Below are positions 12,201 through 27,200 of a stretch of DNA of 64,000 nt, in pieces (the first letter of the stretch is position 1; the number at the start of each line of letters is the position of its first letter). This DNA is from Heterotrichella gracilis. Taxonomy: Eukaryota; Sar; Xanthophyceae; Tribonematales; Xanthonemataceae. A program made the position numbers and the translations under genes. The stretch lies in assembly GCA_032358255.1 (NCBI GenBank), contig JAULBX010027716.1:62001-126000 (forward strand), written 5' to 3'. The notes under the pieces were generated by a model. The model did not search any database. It was not told the DNA's origin and worked only from the letters and a program-made list of their open reading frames with translations.

Positions 12201-15200
12201 ATTATCCCCGGTCATAAATGTTTAAAACTGTTAAATATTGAGTATTTCGAGGTTGTAGGCAGATGATGGCCTAAAAGCTGGGACGCTTACCACATACTTG
12301 TGCCTAGCCATTTAAATATCACACTTAATCCACAGTGTGTCACACTTGCTATGTAACTCGAATAAAATTTAAATTCGGAATGCCTCCTGGTTGCAAACAA
12401 CTCCCAGCCCTTAGCCATCAGCTGGGTTGGCCTTGACCACAGGGGTTTCAAGACTTTCGCAGGTTGTGTGGAGCAGCTGAATGCAACCCACCTTTGTGTA
12501 CAGGCTCAGCAGGTTCTGCTTGAAGTCAGCGATGCCATACCCAGCAGACACAGCTATTTGGAATACATCGTATCCACAGATGAAACTTGCCAGCCTGCAG
12601 CAAGACCATGCGTTGCTTTTAGCTTGCCAGTGAATTGTATTCATCAGTGTCAGGGTATTGCCTATAAGCAAGGTTGATTGCTGATTTGGATTTTGTGCCA
12701 AATGATTGTAATAATGATGATAGTAATAATATTAAGAAGAAGAAGGTAACGCATAGTGAAGCAAACTCTGGCTGGCCAAGTCCGTCGCATTGTCAGAGTG
12801 CTGGTGCGATACATGCAACACATCCAGTATTAATCAATACCTTGCCAGTGACTGCTTTCCACTTCCTCCTACACCAACCAGCATTGCGTTGCCACGGGGT
12901 TGGTCAAGGATCCGGGCAATACGACAGACGTGCTCCATTGCCTGTATACAGTGTGGACACAATCAGATGACATGGAGTTATCAGGGAGCCATGCCTAGCT
13001 TCAAAAAGAAAATGCTTGTCTGCCACGCTACCAGCAACAGCTGAAGTACACAGCAACATTGACCATTGCCTGTACACAGTACTGCAGCAAACATTGAAAT
13101 TTAATCACCTGCTGGAACAGCACCAAGTTCATCACCACATTGGACTCGTTGTACTCCACAAGCTTTGCATCCAAGACCTGCCGCAGGGTCTCGTAGTTGG
13201 GAATACTGCTGTAAAGTGGGACATCATCGGCATTGCTGTTGATGAAGCTCCCAAAGGCCAAAGGTCGCTTCTCCAGCTCTTCCTGCAGGGCAACGATGTA
13301 TCAAATAACACTGCAGTACTGCTGCGTGTCTTTCTCAAGCATCATGCACTGTCAGTCATCTATCCGGTGCATCTATCCTATCAGACATTTAACCCTAAGA
13401 AGTCCTGTACTGTCCACCCTTCCTTGGATGGTGTCCCTCTCCATCTGTCGACAGGGTACTATGCAAAATGTCACTACTACTCTCACAGAGCATAAGTAAT
13501 ATCAAGTCTCCTGAAACTGGAAAGGTCAAAAGATGCAGCAGCATACCTGATTCATGCTGTCAAAGTACTTCTTTGTAATGTTCACCCTGATTTCCTGGAA
13601 CCTCCCCATGTCAGCTTCAGATATCAGTCTATCCATAAATACGCGTTCCACCTCATGGATCCACAAGCGCGCAACTTGCAACGGTTCTTGGAAGCAGTCC
13701 TTTGTGATTCTACACAATCCCTGAAACAAACATGGTTCACATCAGGCACCTGAACCGTGCTTTGTGCCGTGACAATTCAATGACAGGTTAAATATGATTT
13801 CTTTTGCAAATACCGCAAAGGGCCAGTAAACAATGCACAGCCGAGATTATGCCAGACAAGGTGCGAATAAAATAAATGCGAGTTGCGTCTACATTGGTTC
13901 TGCATTGGCAGACGCAAATGGAATGAAAAGCACGCACCTGAGAGATGTTGGATAGGTCACGCAGATTGAACTGATAATGGAACTTGACAGCTGATGGCAG
14001 GAAGCTGTTCATGACCAACTTGTGGAGCTCAATCGTGGCATCCACCAGTTTGCTGGAAATGTGTTGGATGCCTTGGTCAAAGCCAATCAAGTGGCCATCA
14101 ATAATGGCAGCATAAATGGACCTGCATCCAGCGGTGGGTCATTGGTACATGATGTTGTCAGTGCCAGATGTTGCAGGTAATGCCAGTAAGGACAATGCAA
14201 AATCAAAGGCATATGCATAAAGTGATGCCGGCCCAGACATAATTGCGGTACCTGATTATGGCTGTTCCTGGCATCTGGACAGCAAACGTCGCAAAGTGAC
14301 GTTGCATCCGAGGCGTAATGTGGAATGATCCAGCAGTGGGGTTCATGCAGGCACAATACTGGGTGTTCATAATTTCTTTCAAATGGATTTTGACCTTGTC
14401 ATACCACCCCTTGTAATCCACGGACTGCCTGAGCAGCTCTATGGCTGATTGCGTGTCATACTTGTCAACATGTGGCATGTTCATGTCATCAATGAAGTAC
14501 AGCAAGTGCTTGCCCCCAGGAGGTCCAAATCGAACACCTGCGCACAAATGGCAGAACATTTTCAAGCAAAATCAAGGTACATTAATACATGTACTGCTAT
14601 GGTTGGAGTAAAACATATTAGCATGAATTACAGCTTTTACAAACCTGACTTTTTCTCCAGTGGCTGCTCCAGGATCCCTTGCAGCGAGGGGGCATCGCTA
14701 AACGAGTTCATGTTGATGGATGTGAATGTAGTCATTTCACTGTCCATGCTCCGCAGCTTGTCCATCATGATTGCTGTCTTGCCAGTGCCTGCAGCGCGCA
14801 AAGGTTGACAACAATGTTGGGTTGAAGCTGCCACCTGGCCCTGGGGCAAATAAAATGACAAAACATAATTTGCGGTAATGAAGGACCTTTAAGATCGAAT
14901 AAAAATGTCCTGCTTTTTACTGACGAGTATGCTACATTTTTTACCTGTGTTGCCAACAAACATAACATAATGTTTGTTGGCAATCAAGCTATCCAGGAAG
15001 TAGCGGAGCCTGGTGGTTTCTACTGTTGGAACAAATATCCCGCTGAAGTTGTCGGGAACGTAGTTAAAGCTTGGCACGCGCTCACTCCAGGGCACCATGC
15101 ACCCCTGCTGCTCATCGACGTAGTAGTCGAAGACGGTGCCCTGTCATAAGCACCATATATTCAGTTTATGGATATTTGCATGGGCATATGATGAGGGCTG

Positions 15201-18200
15201 AGTCAGGCGCTGTTGACCAATGATGCAAGTACACGTGCGTCAGGCTCGGGCAGACATACATGCGCTCCACAACCACGCTGCACAGGAAAATAAATACCCC
15301 ATTGGCATGACTCGTCCCCCCGTTGGCATAACTCATCCCCCATTGGCATGACTCATTCTGAGAACATGAACAATTGTGCACCTTTTCAGGGAAAGTAACT
15401 GCCTTCCACTCTGATATCCACCACTTGGAGAACTGTGTCTTGTAGTCAAACACTTTATCGACAAGCAGGCAACCACCAAAAGCCCAGATACAAGCAAATA
15501 CAAACTGATGCTCTAGCAGTCGTTTGTCTGGTGGTGGGGCTCCACGCACAGTTTCCTGCAGACAGCCAATATATATCAGACAGATGATCATGGTGCTGTA
15601 ATGTGTACATTAGGTGGTATATTCGAGTGAGAATGCCAGCTAAGCCCAGCAAATTGCAATTGTGAGAACCAAAACAAGTTTTTAGAATTAATTGACAGCA
15701 CAGACCACCACATATGCATAGCATTGGGCAGTCAAGTTTTTAGTGCACAAAATCACTGGCTTCTCAGCTATACATTCGTCATATTTTATCAGGGCAGTGA
15801 CAGCATTCGTCACCACTGCATGCTGTGCTGATATATGGCTGGGTATATATGGCTCTGAAACATACCTTGGGAAGCATGCCCTCCAAGATCTTGCACACAG
15901 TCATAGCTTGGCTGACAGGCGGTAAGGGTACCACAGTCTTGAAGTTGCGCTTGCTGTACTCCATGATTGGGTCCAAGTACTTTGCAAACAACGCTGTGAG
16001 AAGGGCTTTGTACTCGTTGACATCAAGCTTGTCAATCCAGCTGTCCACCACCGGCTTCCAGCCTACATCTTCAGCGTTCACAAACACGACTCCACCTCTT
16101 GAGACGGTAGCGGGGGAGCAGTGGTTCATGTGGTTGATCTCAAGCAGCAGCCGCATGCTAGGTGTAAGTGGAATGCGCTCATTGCTGGCCAATGTCAACA
16201 TCTGCAAACACAGCGCGTGATTAAATCCTTTGCTTGCCGTTATCAGCAAATCTTAAATTTGCTAACTGTGCTGCTCCTTCCTGGTCAAGACTGAAGCAAC
16301 AGGAACTGAATGTTCGCCAGGCCTGACAACATACACAAATAAAATACCAAGGCAGGCAATTTGAGCCCTCACCTTGTTGTCATCCATGACAGTGTTCATG
16401 GACTCGATCCACTCAGCATCAATGTCACCATCAAGTACAATCCACTGATGCTTGTTGAACTTGTTGTTAGCCATTTCTCGGAATGTGACTGACACAAGCC
16501 CCTCCCTCCACTCACGAGTTTGTGGATGCAAATAGCCATACAGTTCATTTCTGGTGACGGCCTTGGGGTTGATTGGCTTGTAGATAGTTTTTTCACCAAA
16601 GCTGTTCTGAGCGCGCATGAGGGTTTTCCAGATGGCGCTCTTGCCTGCGTTAAGCACCCATCACGTCATGCAATGGTACTCACAATCCAATTCTGGTAGA
16701 TGGTGAAGTACCAGACTGGCAAGCAAATCTACATGGGACATGGGCTTACCGCAGCCTGCGGGACCTAGCAGGAAAACAGACCAGCGCACGACAAACAGCT
16801 CCCGAAGCTGGGAGACCTTCAAGCAAAACGTCTCATCTGGTTGGTAACCCAGTTCGATTGCAGCCTCTTTCACCTACAGAACAGCATACGTGTGGTGTTT
16901 AGAAGGCAATTAGCTGTCATGGTAGCATTTCAAGAGCACAGGGAAACCGACCGCTGATGCACAAGTCATTTGCTGTACCTTTGTCTCGAAATCCCTGTCA
17001 ATAGCTCGGGGCACATGCTCAGCTGTCCGTGGAAACAAGTCATTCAGCAGACCCATGAATATACCAGTGTCATCTGCAGTCAGCTTCCCAATATTGAAGT
17101 CTCTGAGTGCCCTCAGCAGAACCTGTGACACGGTTTGAAGTCTCAGTTATGATACCAATGACTGTATGCTAACTGTATGGTACGTAGAAAGCAACATAAG
17201 CCCTTCATTGCAGGCGCAACTGAAACAGGGTGTAGGGCTAGATACACAAATGTGGCTTTAGGGTTTAGGGTTTAGGGTTCAGGAAAATCAGCATGGTCAA
17301 AATCTATGTGCGCTTTGCACAAGACTTCTGGAATGCACTGTCTCATGCTCATTCTAGCATTGCGGATGGCAAGCCCACCTTGTCCTCTGAGAGATCTGGA
17401 GCTGCGCGCTTCATGCCACCAGCAACATAAAGTGTTGTCTTGATGGCGCGCAGCTTCCAATCATACTGCTTTGATTTTGACAGCAGATCCTCACACAGTT
17501 TGTAGAGGATAACAAACTTCCTGGAGAGGATCTTTGACTGCTGGAAGCCCTCTGCCATGAGCATGATTTCAGAAATCAGCGCTAAATCTGGCACAATCAT
17601 GGACACGGGACGGAACAGTGCCTGCGGCAAGATAAAGTATACAATTAAAAATACTGCACCACAGTGCCTACACCAGAAAATGATGCATGGTATGTGCATT
17701 TGAAGCTGACGTGCAGCACCTTATATGGTCACAAATCTGGTTGATTAGTCCCAACCCATGTGCGAAGCTGACGTAGAAGACTTACCTTCAACGACTCAGG
17801 AAGCTCAGCTCGGCCTGGATAGCCAGGGTTCATGGTGATAAAGGCCATGACTGATGGACTGAGCTTGATTTCTGTATCTTCAAAGAGGAAACGCTCCTTT
17901 CTGGCTCGCAGTGCATCAAGCACCGTCTGCAGAAGACAAAAACCAGTTCAAGCACTGATCAGAGAGACCACCAGCCAAGCGTTTCTGCCAGTTTTGAAAT
18001 AAGCATACACCGTGCATTTGCAAAACAAGGACCAAATAGTTCAACCTACCTTGTACTGTGTTGAGCACACAGACAGAACAGCCACAGGGATGCGGTTGAA
18101 CTCATCAAAGCAACCCCAAGCGCCAGTCTGAGCCAGTCCTTTGTAGATTTGTCCCATTGCCTGGATAACAGAAAGTTGACATGTGAGGTGCACCCACCAA

Positions 18201-21200
18201 GAGCTCAAACCCCACGTCCAAAATAAGACTTGCACACAAAACAATATGAGGCTGAATGCACCGCTTGCCAACAAAAACCCAACAGGCTGGGAATGTGCGA
18301 AATAATATACTGTCATTCTCAAGGTGGTAATATTCACAGGAGCTTTATACATGATTTGGGGACAATAACGTACCCTGTAGTCCATCTGATCAGAGCAATT
18401 GAAAACATAGCATTGGACGCCCAGAGATCTTGCAAGATCCTTGGTAGTCTCCGTTTTGCCTGTGCCTAAAAAGCAAAAAAAAATGGATGTAAATTATCTG
18501 TTCAATATTGCCACACTGGAGCCAATAATCAGTGATTTTGGCATGCCCAGGGCTTTCTTACTTTACATGGCCATCCCTATTCTAGCCCCTGGCTATACTA
18601 TCCTCTTGTATGCATTTCAGGTTGCTCAAGGAATAATGCAGCGTCAATTGTCCCATGCCCATAGCATTGCCAAGGTCCATGCCATACCTGCTGGGCCAGC
18701 AGGTGCGCCACCCAATACAAGCTTCTGCGCTTGTGTGAGGGTGATGTAGCACCTATCAGTCAATGGCGTGATGCACAGGCAGCCACAGTTGCCTATGTAC
18801 TCATTCTGGTACTTTATCTCTGCGTCACAAATGTTCACCTGTGGACAGACACATAGACTTTTAGTACACACATGCAGTATATATAGTTTAGCTATCCCAG
18901 TGAAATTATAGGGAAATTAATTGGAAACTGTGTACAGTAACGCACTTGGCACTCCAGCGTCTTCTCATTCTGGTAGTACCGAAGCTGACTTTGCCATTGG
19001 AAGCAACTTGCACTTTCCACCCGCTCATCAATCAACCTTTGCACAACGTCTCGGGCATGCACATCGATGGTGCACAAAGTGATCAGCTTCTTCCTGTCAT
19101 TCTTGGACAGCTCTCCATTGATGATCTCGATCAGCTCGCTCAGCTGCTGCACTTGCTTATCATATGCTTCCTGCACAAGGCATTGCGCTTGTCAATGAAA
19201 ATACACTAATACATACCTACGATATATGTACATCACATGTTACGCAATTGAATGGCAAGTCCACAGACAACTTGCTGCAGGGAAATACAGCAGGCCAAAC
19301 GTCAAGCCGTTGATTAATCCACAGGAAATACATTTACCTTAAGTGCTTCATCGTTGCCCTCTTCGTATTCATCAAAAGCTTCGTTGATTTCCTGAGTGAA
19401 AAATGTCCTTGATGCCACAACCGTGTTTTGCACAGAATGATCAAAGATCCACTTTGAACGTGGTTTCTCGTCATAAGTGGTGATTGCTGTCTTGTACTCA
19501 TGACTCAAGGCAGCTTTCATGGCGTCCACCACATTTTGAAGCCACTGCTCCACAGGTCCCTCGCAGATGCACTCTGAAGCAAAGGCAACATATTCCCCTT
19601 CACCGGAATACATGCCAATGGCCACTTTTGTTGGATCACCGTTCTCATCCTTCTGGAATTCCAGATTGTGGATGTTATCAAACACTTTGGGGAGGTGCCT
19701 GCATATGTCAAGTGTAATGCTGTCAAAACTCGGCAGTGCATTTAATTTGTAATTGGGTGCAGGGCGCAAAAAGCCCGGTGCGTGGGGGGCATGAATATGC
19801 CATCTGTGTAAATAATACCAATTACCTGCTTAGGTAAGTAGGGAAGTAGCTGTGATTTGTTTTATTCAATCTTATTTTGTAATATTGTCTAATATTCACA
19901 GGGATCACGATCCATCGTTAAAAAACAACTAATGATATTATCCTATGTAATAATGTCAGCAGCTACATGGTGTTCAAGGCATGCTGCTAGTAAAATACAT
20001 GCTTGCCATCAGTACAGTCAAGCATGCAAAGGCGTGTTTACCTCATGATATGCTGAGGGTTGGCACCCTTGGACAGGATGTCCAACAGGTCTGCTGGAGA
20101 TACAAAGTAGAACCTTGGGAAGGCAATGCGCTTGGTCTCCAAGTAGTCCTGCAGTGCCTTTTCACACATCTCCAGCTTTTGAAGCATGGTGTCCAATCGT
20201 TCTTGCCTGCCATCAAAGTTGCAAGCTTCCACCACATTGGGGGTGTCGGGTGCGGACCGCATCAAATCCTGCAGCACAAAGATAGTGTGAAAAGCAGATG
20301 AGGTAGCAATAAATGGTAACTGAGGCAGCAAATTCAGCAAATTATGTGTTCAAAAGCAGCCGGCACCTGGTAATCTGCATTGACAATGTCAAATCGCTTT
20401 GAATCGTCAGGCAGCTGCACTCGAATGTCAGCTGAGCCAACAAAGATGCTTTCCAGTGCTTGCCATTTCTTCTGCACGTCGTTCCAAGATGAGAGAACCA
20501 TATCAACAGTTCCCAGTCGCTTTTGCCACAAAGAAACCAGCTCTTGAAACTTTGTATTCCCCTGCAGAAACGCACTTGTTCAAGGACAGGCTGCGTAGCT
20601 ACTTATTTAATTATTTAATTATTTAATTATTTAATTTTATTTATTTATTCCCCTGCACAAGTCAATTTCTGAGCAGCAGTTTGCTTGGGACACAGTCGCA
20701 GTGTAAGGCAGCTTTGATTTAGCAATATAGTGAGCTTTCATTGCCGCACCTGTACATATTTGCCATTGCTCATATTCTGCAGGGCAAGGTTGTCAGTTTC
20801 AAGTGCCTCTACAATTGTGTCATCAGCAATCATTTGCAGGATTCCAGTGTCCTGGTACTGAGAAAATGACAGGGTGAGGGCTGCCCATGTGTCGCCGATC
20901 TTGTTCAGAGCCTTTTCTATGATCAGCTCTTTCTGTGCCCTGTCAACAATCTCTGTGCATGCATCGACATAGCAGTGCAGCTCCAGGCTTAGAAGATCCC
21001 CAAGCTTGAAGTTTTCATCCATGATGAAGTACTTCCCAGTGGCCTGCATGGCAGTGAGTTATTCTTAAAAAAGAAATGATCGGGGGAGAGTGGGCAGTAA
21101 AAAGAAGCTGGGCAGTGGGGCGCACATTGTAAATTTTTACAGGGGACGACTGCACAGCAACCAAAAATCACTGCATTGTTGTGATTGGCAGCATGTAAAT

Positions 21201-24200
21201 TTGTGCCAACAAATGTGAGAGCTAATAATCGGCAGCGCTCACCCTCATCAGCTGCTTCCAGTGACGGTCCCGCATTGCAGGGTGGTGCAGATCGTGCACA
21301 AGAGGAAGAGATGTCAGCATCGCTTTCAGTTTCTCTTCCAAAAGCCTGCATTTGACAGCATCCATCAGTGACATGGTGGTTAGTATGAAAACAGGAGTGG
21401 CTCAGATAGGTGCTGAAGTAGAACCACAACAAATATGCCAGCTCATACCTGTACACTTCATAGTTCCTAACAGCCTTGTTGAGCGTCTTGATGTCCTTGA
21501 TGAGCTTCTTGGTCTCATCGGTGAGGGATTCAACGTTGATTTTGTCCCAGGGTGTGTTGTACCAACTGTTGAAGATGTTCAAAACAACAGAAACCATGTC
21601 CCACAAGCTCTTCAAGTAGCCCAACTCCTCCTGCGGCAGTGATCACTGTTCAGTTGCCATGCTGATTACATCTTAAATCAAAGCTGAGTTGCACTCGCAA
21701 TCATGGAGGAAAAGGGAGCAGGGCACATCATTGTAGGCAAACATGCCAGGCACGGATGTTGTGAAGCCACAGGGATCCGGCACGCATGCAATACAAATGC
21801 AACAGCACGACCATGTAGCCCACCACGCAAGCAATAATCCACTGATGCCGGTCAGAAGAGTGCGCACCTTGCATCGTGTAAGCATGATGTAATCTGAAAC
21901 ATAGAGCTCAAACAGCTCTTGATACTCCTTGAGCTGCTCTGCGTCACTGATGATCTGATTCACAGAAGCATTGCCGTCCACGGCTCCATCACGGAAGGCA
22001 GCAATGAGCTCATATGCTGGCTTCAAATGGTCCAGCGTCAGCTCTGGGGAATGCACAGCAAAGGGTGCGCGCTGCAAGAAAAACTGCCGATACGCCTCCA
22101 CGCGTTCAGTGAATGCATCGGATTTCCTCCTGATATCCAATGCCTCAGCTTGTTGCAACATTGTCAGTGCTTCACGCCTGGCAGACAGACAGACAGTCAA
22201 ATCAGTACATATTCTTGAATAATCTGAGGAATCAGTATAGGTGGGTGATATTTGATCTGCGTTACCTCTGAAACATCTTCTTCTTCAAGGCTTTCCATAG
22301 CATAGGCCCTTGATCAAGCTGGTCTAATATGGAGGAGTGCAGCGTGATGCCATATCGGGTCAGCATTGACACAATATCTTTTAAGGGTTCAAACATGTTG
22401 TCTGTGGCATCCGACCGTTTTCTGATGTCTCGCATAACTGACAGTATTTTGTAAAGAATTTTGCTGGCATTTGTACGCTGCTGCTGGATGTAGGTCTGCT
22501 GCTCTTCAGCCTGCAGGTACAAACCATGCATCAAGTGGTTGCGTGCGTGCAGCTAATGAGAGAGCAAAAGCATACCCTGAGCATTGCTGGCAACGCGTTG
22601 CCATGGTTCATTACACAGGTGAACACATTAATAGCAGCCATGCAGGACGTCCTTCCTCATGCACACTCATGGATGCATGCAGTTACTGATACATGTGCTG
22701 CATAATGGAAAATGTATTCAGACAGGAATGCAATCTAACAATTCAACAATACAATATGTATAAGATGTATCTGCCAGTCAAATCCAGGGAATATATTCAG
22801 AATACCTGATCATTAATTATGATGTGTTTTCTTATTTTATATGAGTCAACTACAATTTACTAATTTTGCATGTATAATGGAGACGTGATCACCTACAGAA
22901 ACATGTTTGTGCAGATCCCTAAACTTCAGGTGGAAAAAAAGTGCGATTTCACACTCCCTTTGTCTGCATGCCCAATTCACTGCGGAAGTGGTTCCATACC
23001 TGCATTCCTTCCAAAACATCGCGCCGGATACCATCTGCAAGTTCATGAGCAACTTCCTCATCCAAGATTCCACTGGTAGCATTCATGAAGCGGATGAGGT
23101 CCTCTAGGCTTTGCTGGACCCGTGTTTGCAGGTAGAAAGTGTACTGATACACCCACTTGGTAGCCCACGTGCTGATCGCCTGCTTGATTGGCCTTGCATC
23201 AATTTTGGTCCAGCCAAGTGTGATATTGCCTGGCAGTGCCTGCATTTTAACACTAGACGTCAGAACAGCGCCCTCAAAAATTGACGGTAAACCCTCTGGC
23301 TAGTCATTTGCCAGTGCCAAGAACAGCCAACAATAAAGCTCAATTGCAAAGCCCTCAAACAAGGCTGCTTTGAAGCCCACAATGGAAGCAGAGCAGAATG
23401 ACCAAAGAATGTGATAAATTTATTTTCATTTTATATCAGATTTGAGTGCAAACAGGTCTGTTTACCTGAACTTGCTCCTGGTACCCTTTGTACACTTGCA
23501 GCTGCCCCTCAAAGCGATCCAGCGAAGGCTGTGCAGTTGTACCATCCTCATTGACTGTTCTATGCTGTTTCAAGAATTCCTGCAACCATAGGACTGCTGC
23601 TCATGCCTAGTCCTAGTGGACTAAACACAGGCCACTCTGCGGACTTCAAATGACCAGAAGAGCGCATAGCACAAGAAATACAGGACGCACAAAAACTGAA
23701 AGGCGTGCTGGGTTGAGGGCGCACCTGCAATGCTGCATTAATATCTGTGCTCCACAAATGCGAGTACTGCATAAACTGCTGCTTGAAATCTATGCACTTC
23801 TTCTCTGCTGCTAGTACGGCTTCCCTGACTCGTGCTAGAGCTGCAGTCACAGCCTCATCCTCTTCAAGCTCTTTGATGTAGTCTCCTGTAAAGGTTCCAA
23901 CAAAGGTTGCAAATTTTGCCTTTAAATTTGCGTTTAAAGCACGTTGTTTGATGATACAGGCATGCAGTTGAGCGTGCTAACTACGAATAAGCAATGTTGC
24001 ATAGCATCATTTACCTTCACCAGAGTCCAGCCTTTTCATCAATGACCCGACATCGAGGAAGGACTTCAGCCAACCATCTACCATACTGCGCAGCCCAATG
24101 CCGCGAGGGTGGGACACAAGCTCTGGTTTCCAAGCAATGTCAGGAACGACAAGTTCCATTTCAATCTCCACCAATGCCGTGCCATTGGTTTTAGACAGAA

Positions 24201-27200
24201 TGGTTGCGTCCACCTGCGCACATGCCAATGCTTGTCAGAATCACCAATCCTACTGAATTGGCAAGCTTAGAGCAGCTGTTTGCCGTAGCTCAGAACAGGC
24301 CATTACACAAGATTAATTAGCTGCGCCAAGGTTCAAGGGTTTGCAGCAGTTTACATTGCACTTTACCCAAGGACTCCTGTTCAATATTACCTGTGCCTGC
24401 AGGTGCGCAGCTGATGCAATGACGCAGCGAGACAATCCTTTCACCACAATCTCGCTGACGTAATCCACGTACGCTCTCCAGGCTGGCGACGTCCTGCCGA
24501 TCTTCAGGACTTCGTTTGAATATACAACAAGTCTGGTAATCTCTTTCCCCCCATCGAGAATCACAGCATGCCTGTTGTTGATAAGATCACTTGTGATATG
24601 AGCAAGCTCGTCAGCTTTGTACACCTGGAAAAATTCAGATCAACCAATCAGAACCTGTAAATTCAGTGCGCAAGCTCTCAAGTTAAGAGTTATATAAACG
24701 CAAATGGAGCAGCATGATGTAATGGTGTTTTGTACATCGCAAGATGTAGTTTTGCATGTAACAACGTCAATCATACTGGTCATGGGCAGTCACCAGACAA
24801 AAACAGAAACAAGCTGTTGCAGCAAAAACATGTCATTGACAAAGCAGGGACGTATCACTTCATACCTTCCCCTCCTTTCGGTCAAACATAAGGTCCCGTT
24901 CCCACTGTGCCAAAATGCCCTTGATTTTTGTCACATTGTCCTTGATGGTGTTCAACATGAAGTCAAGTTCCTTTGTGTACTGCATGACTTCTGTGATGTA
25001 CGCATCAATGTGGTGGGAGTTCCAGTTCAGGGCCTGCACCAGATGTTTTGATCAGGGCCTGGAAGTACACACCGCGGCAACAACGAATAGCAAACCAATA
25101 ACTTTAAACTTTACACTGCATCCAAAGTCACATCTGAGTAAGGCATTGGCAACGCATCAGCAATATATATATATGTGTGTACATTTATACATAGGTAAGA
25201 TGAGATTGCCTGCAAGGATGCAGCAGTTCTGCATGAAGTGAACCTGGTGCAAAACCAGGAGGATAAAGTCCCTGTCATTGACACAACAATCTCACCTCAA
25301 TTCCCCGCTGCAGTGCAGAATCAAGATTGGTCAGCAGCTGCTGCACCAATGGTCGCTCCACTGGCAGCATGGTCTTCTGTGCGTGGTTATAAAGTCCCAC
25401 AATGATCTCAAGGTTGCCAATGTGCTGCCTGAACACCTCTGACCTGTCATAGATTTTCTGTGCCATCTCTGGTATAGCCATGGGTAGCTCAGGCATTTGT
25501 GAGAAGTACCTGACCTCCCTCAACAGGCTCACAAGTGCTGGATCGAAGTTGACTTGCAGAAGTGGGATGTCAGGTGCAGCCAATTCATGCAGCCTGAAAA
25601 CATGACACATTGCCTCAGATTCAGGCACTGGCCCTGGCTTCATAGTGAATTTAAATAAAATAAAATTGAATAAAAAACGTTTATGAAGACCAGACGGCAC
25701 ATTTGCAAATCCAAGCCGTGAGGCGCCCCAGCATTTTTAATGTGGCTAACCAAAAGCTCATCCACGAAAGGAGGACTGCACTTACTGGAGCAACGGCTGC
25801 TTGAGCTTCTGGTCTGAGGTTGCTGCAACCACGCTGCACCATTCGGTGATCTGGGCTTTTGCATAGTCATCCATCTGCTCCACCAGTTTGTTGAAGGTTT
25901 GTATTGCTTGCTGACCATCATCCGCTGTCTGTAGGGCCTTGCCTAGTGACTTGAATCTGTCCATTGGAGCTGCAAACCATACACAGGTGAGATGGCAGCT
26001 TGGCGCGATCCAGCTTTTGCATCCAAAGCCCAAATGTTGCAAATTCATAAAAGCTTTTGCAGCCGTAGCAATGCCAGAAGCCCAATGTTGCTTACATACA
26101 AAAAGCAAAAGGGAAAACATTACACGGAACCAACATACCAATGATGCGCTCTCGGAGCCTGTGAACCCATTCCAATGCTCCACTGTATGGCGCAGCATTG
26201 CGATTGATGGCTGGATTTCCTTTCTGCTCGTTGAACGTTGCTGATACCTCTTGCAGGTTGATGGCATACATTCTAATGAGCTGAGGGTGCCGTTGCTCAA
26301 AGTCTGACGCAATGATGCCCTGATCCAGGAACCCTTCAAAGGTGTCTAGGAGCTTGAAGACTGCCACAGGGTGTGTGCACTCATCAAATGCCTGCAGGAT
26401 GTATCAGCATTAGTGGCACAGGCTAGGTACTGCCGCGCGACTTACTGCCAGAGAGTTGTTGAAGGTGGTTGTTACCTGAACAATGATGGATCCCAGCTGG
26501 CGCTCCAGCTCTCTGATGACACCGCGCAATTCATAATGATCAGCGTCAAACTGTGTTGTTTCCAGCTCCAGCACATCGTACTCAATTGCTTGGTACTTTG
26601 CAAAAGCCCTCTGAAACTCGGTGAAAACTTGCTTGACATTGGCTGTCAGCATTTTCCCCTGAAGACCAAAATGGAGTGAATGGTCAATGATCCATGGAGT
26701 AATTCCCACCAAAAACACAGCGCAAGTGTGTAATATAAAACAGCTCTCTGAGTCATGATCATTCCATTGAGTTACCAATGCTGATTCAGATGATCAATAT
26801 TGAGCTGCGGCATATCATGGCAACCTTGTTACCAACACCGTACCTTAGTTCCACCAATCTCTATCCGCTCGAGTCTGTGGAAAAGGACTGCTGCCTGGCT
26901 GATGTCAACCAGGCTGGTTGCACGCTGAACAAATGCATCAAGCCTTGCAAACACTGCGTGCTGCTGGAATCGCCATGGATTGTTTGGAGTCTCAGTCAGA
27001 CTACGCTTGGTGTACTCTTGGTACAGCGACTTGAATGCCAGAAACTGTTTGATCACTGTTTTCAGCTTGTCCATGGCTTCTGCTGGATCTGCTTGAACAA
27101 CCTCGGTTCCTGTGCACATTGAAGGTTTTTTTGTGTGTGCTTATGTATAAAGCAGAAGGCTGTGAGGTTAGCCGAGGTGAATGAACTGCATTATAGTATG

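Noticed and set aside
20989-21624. 211-codon minus-strand open frame
   Set aside because: It joins two dynein linker exons through an unspliced intron. The middle part has no dynein similarity.
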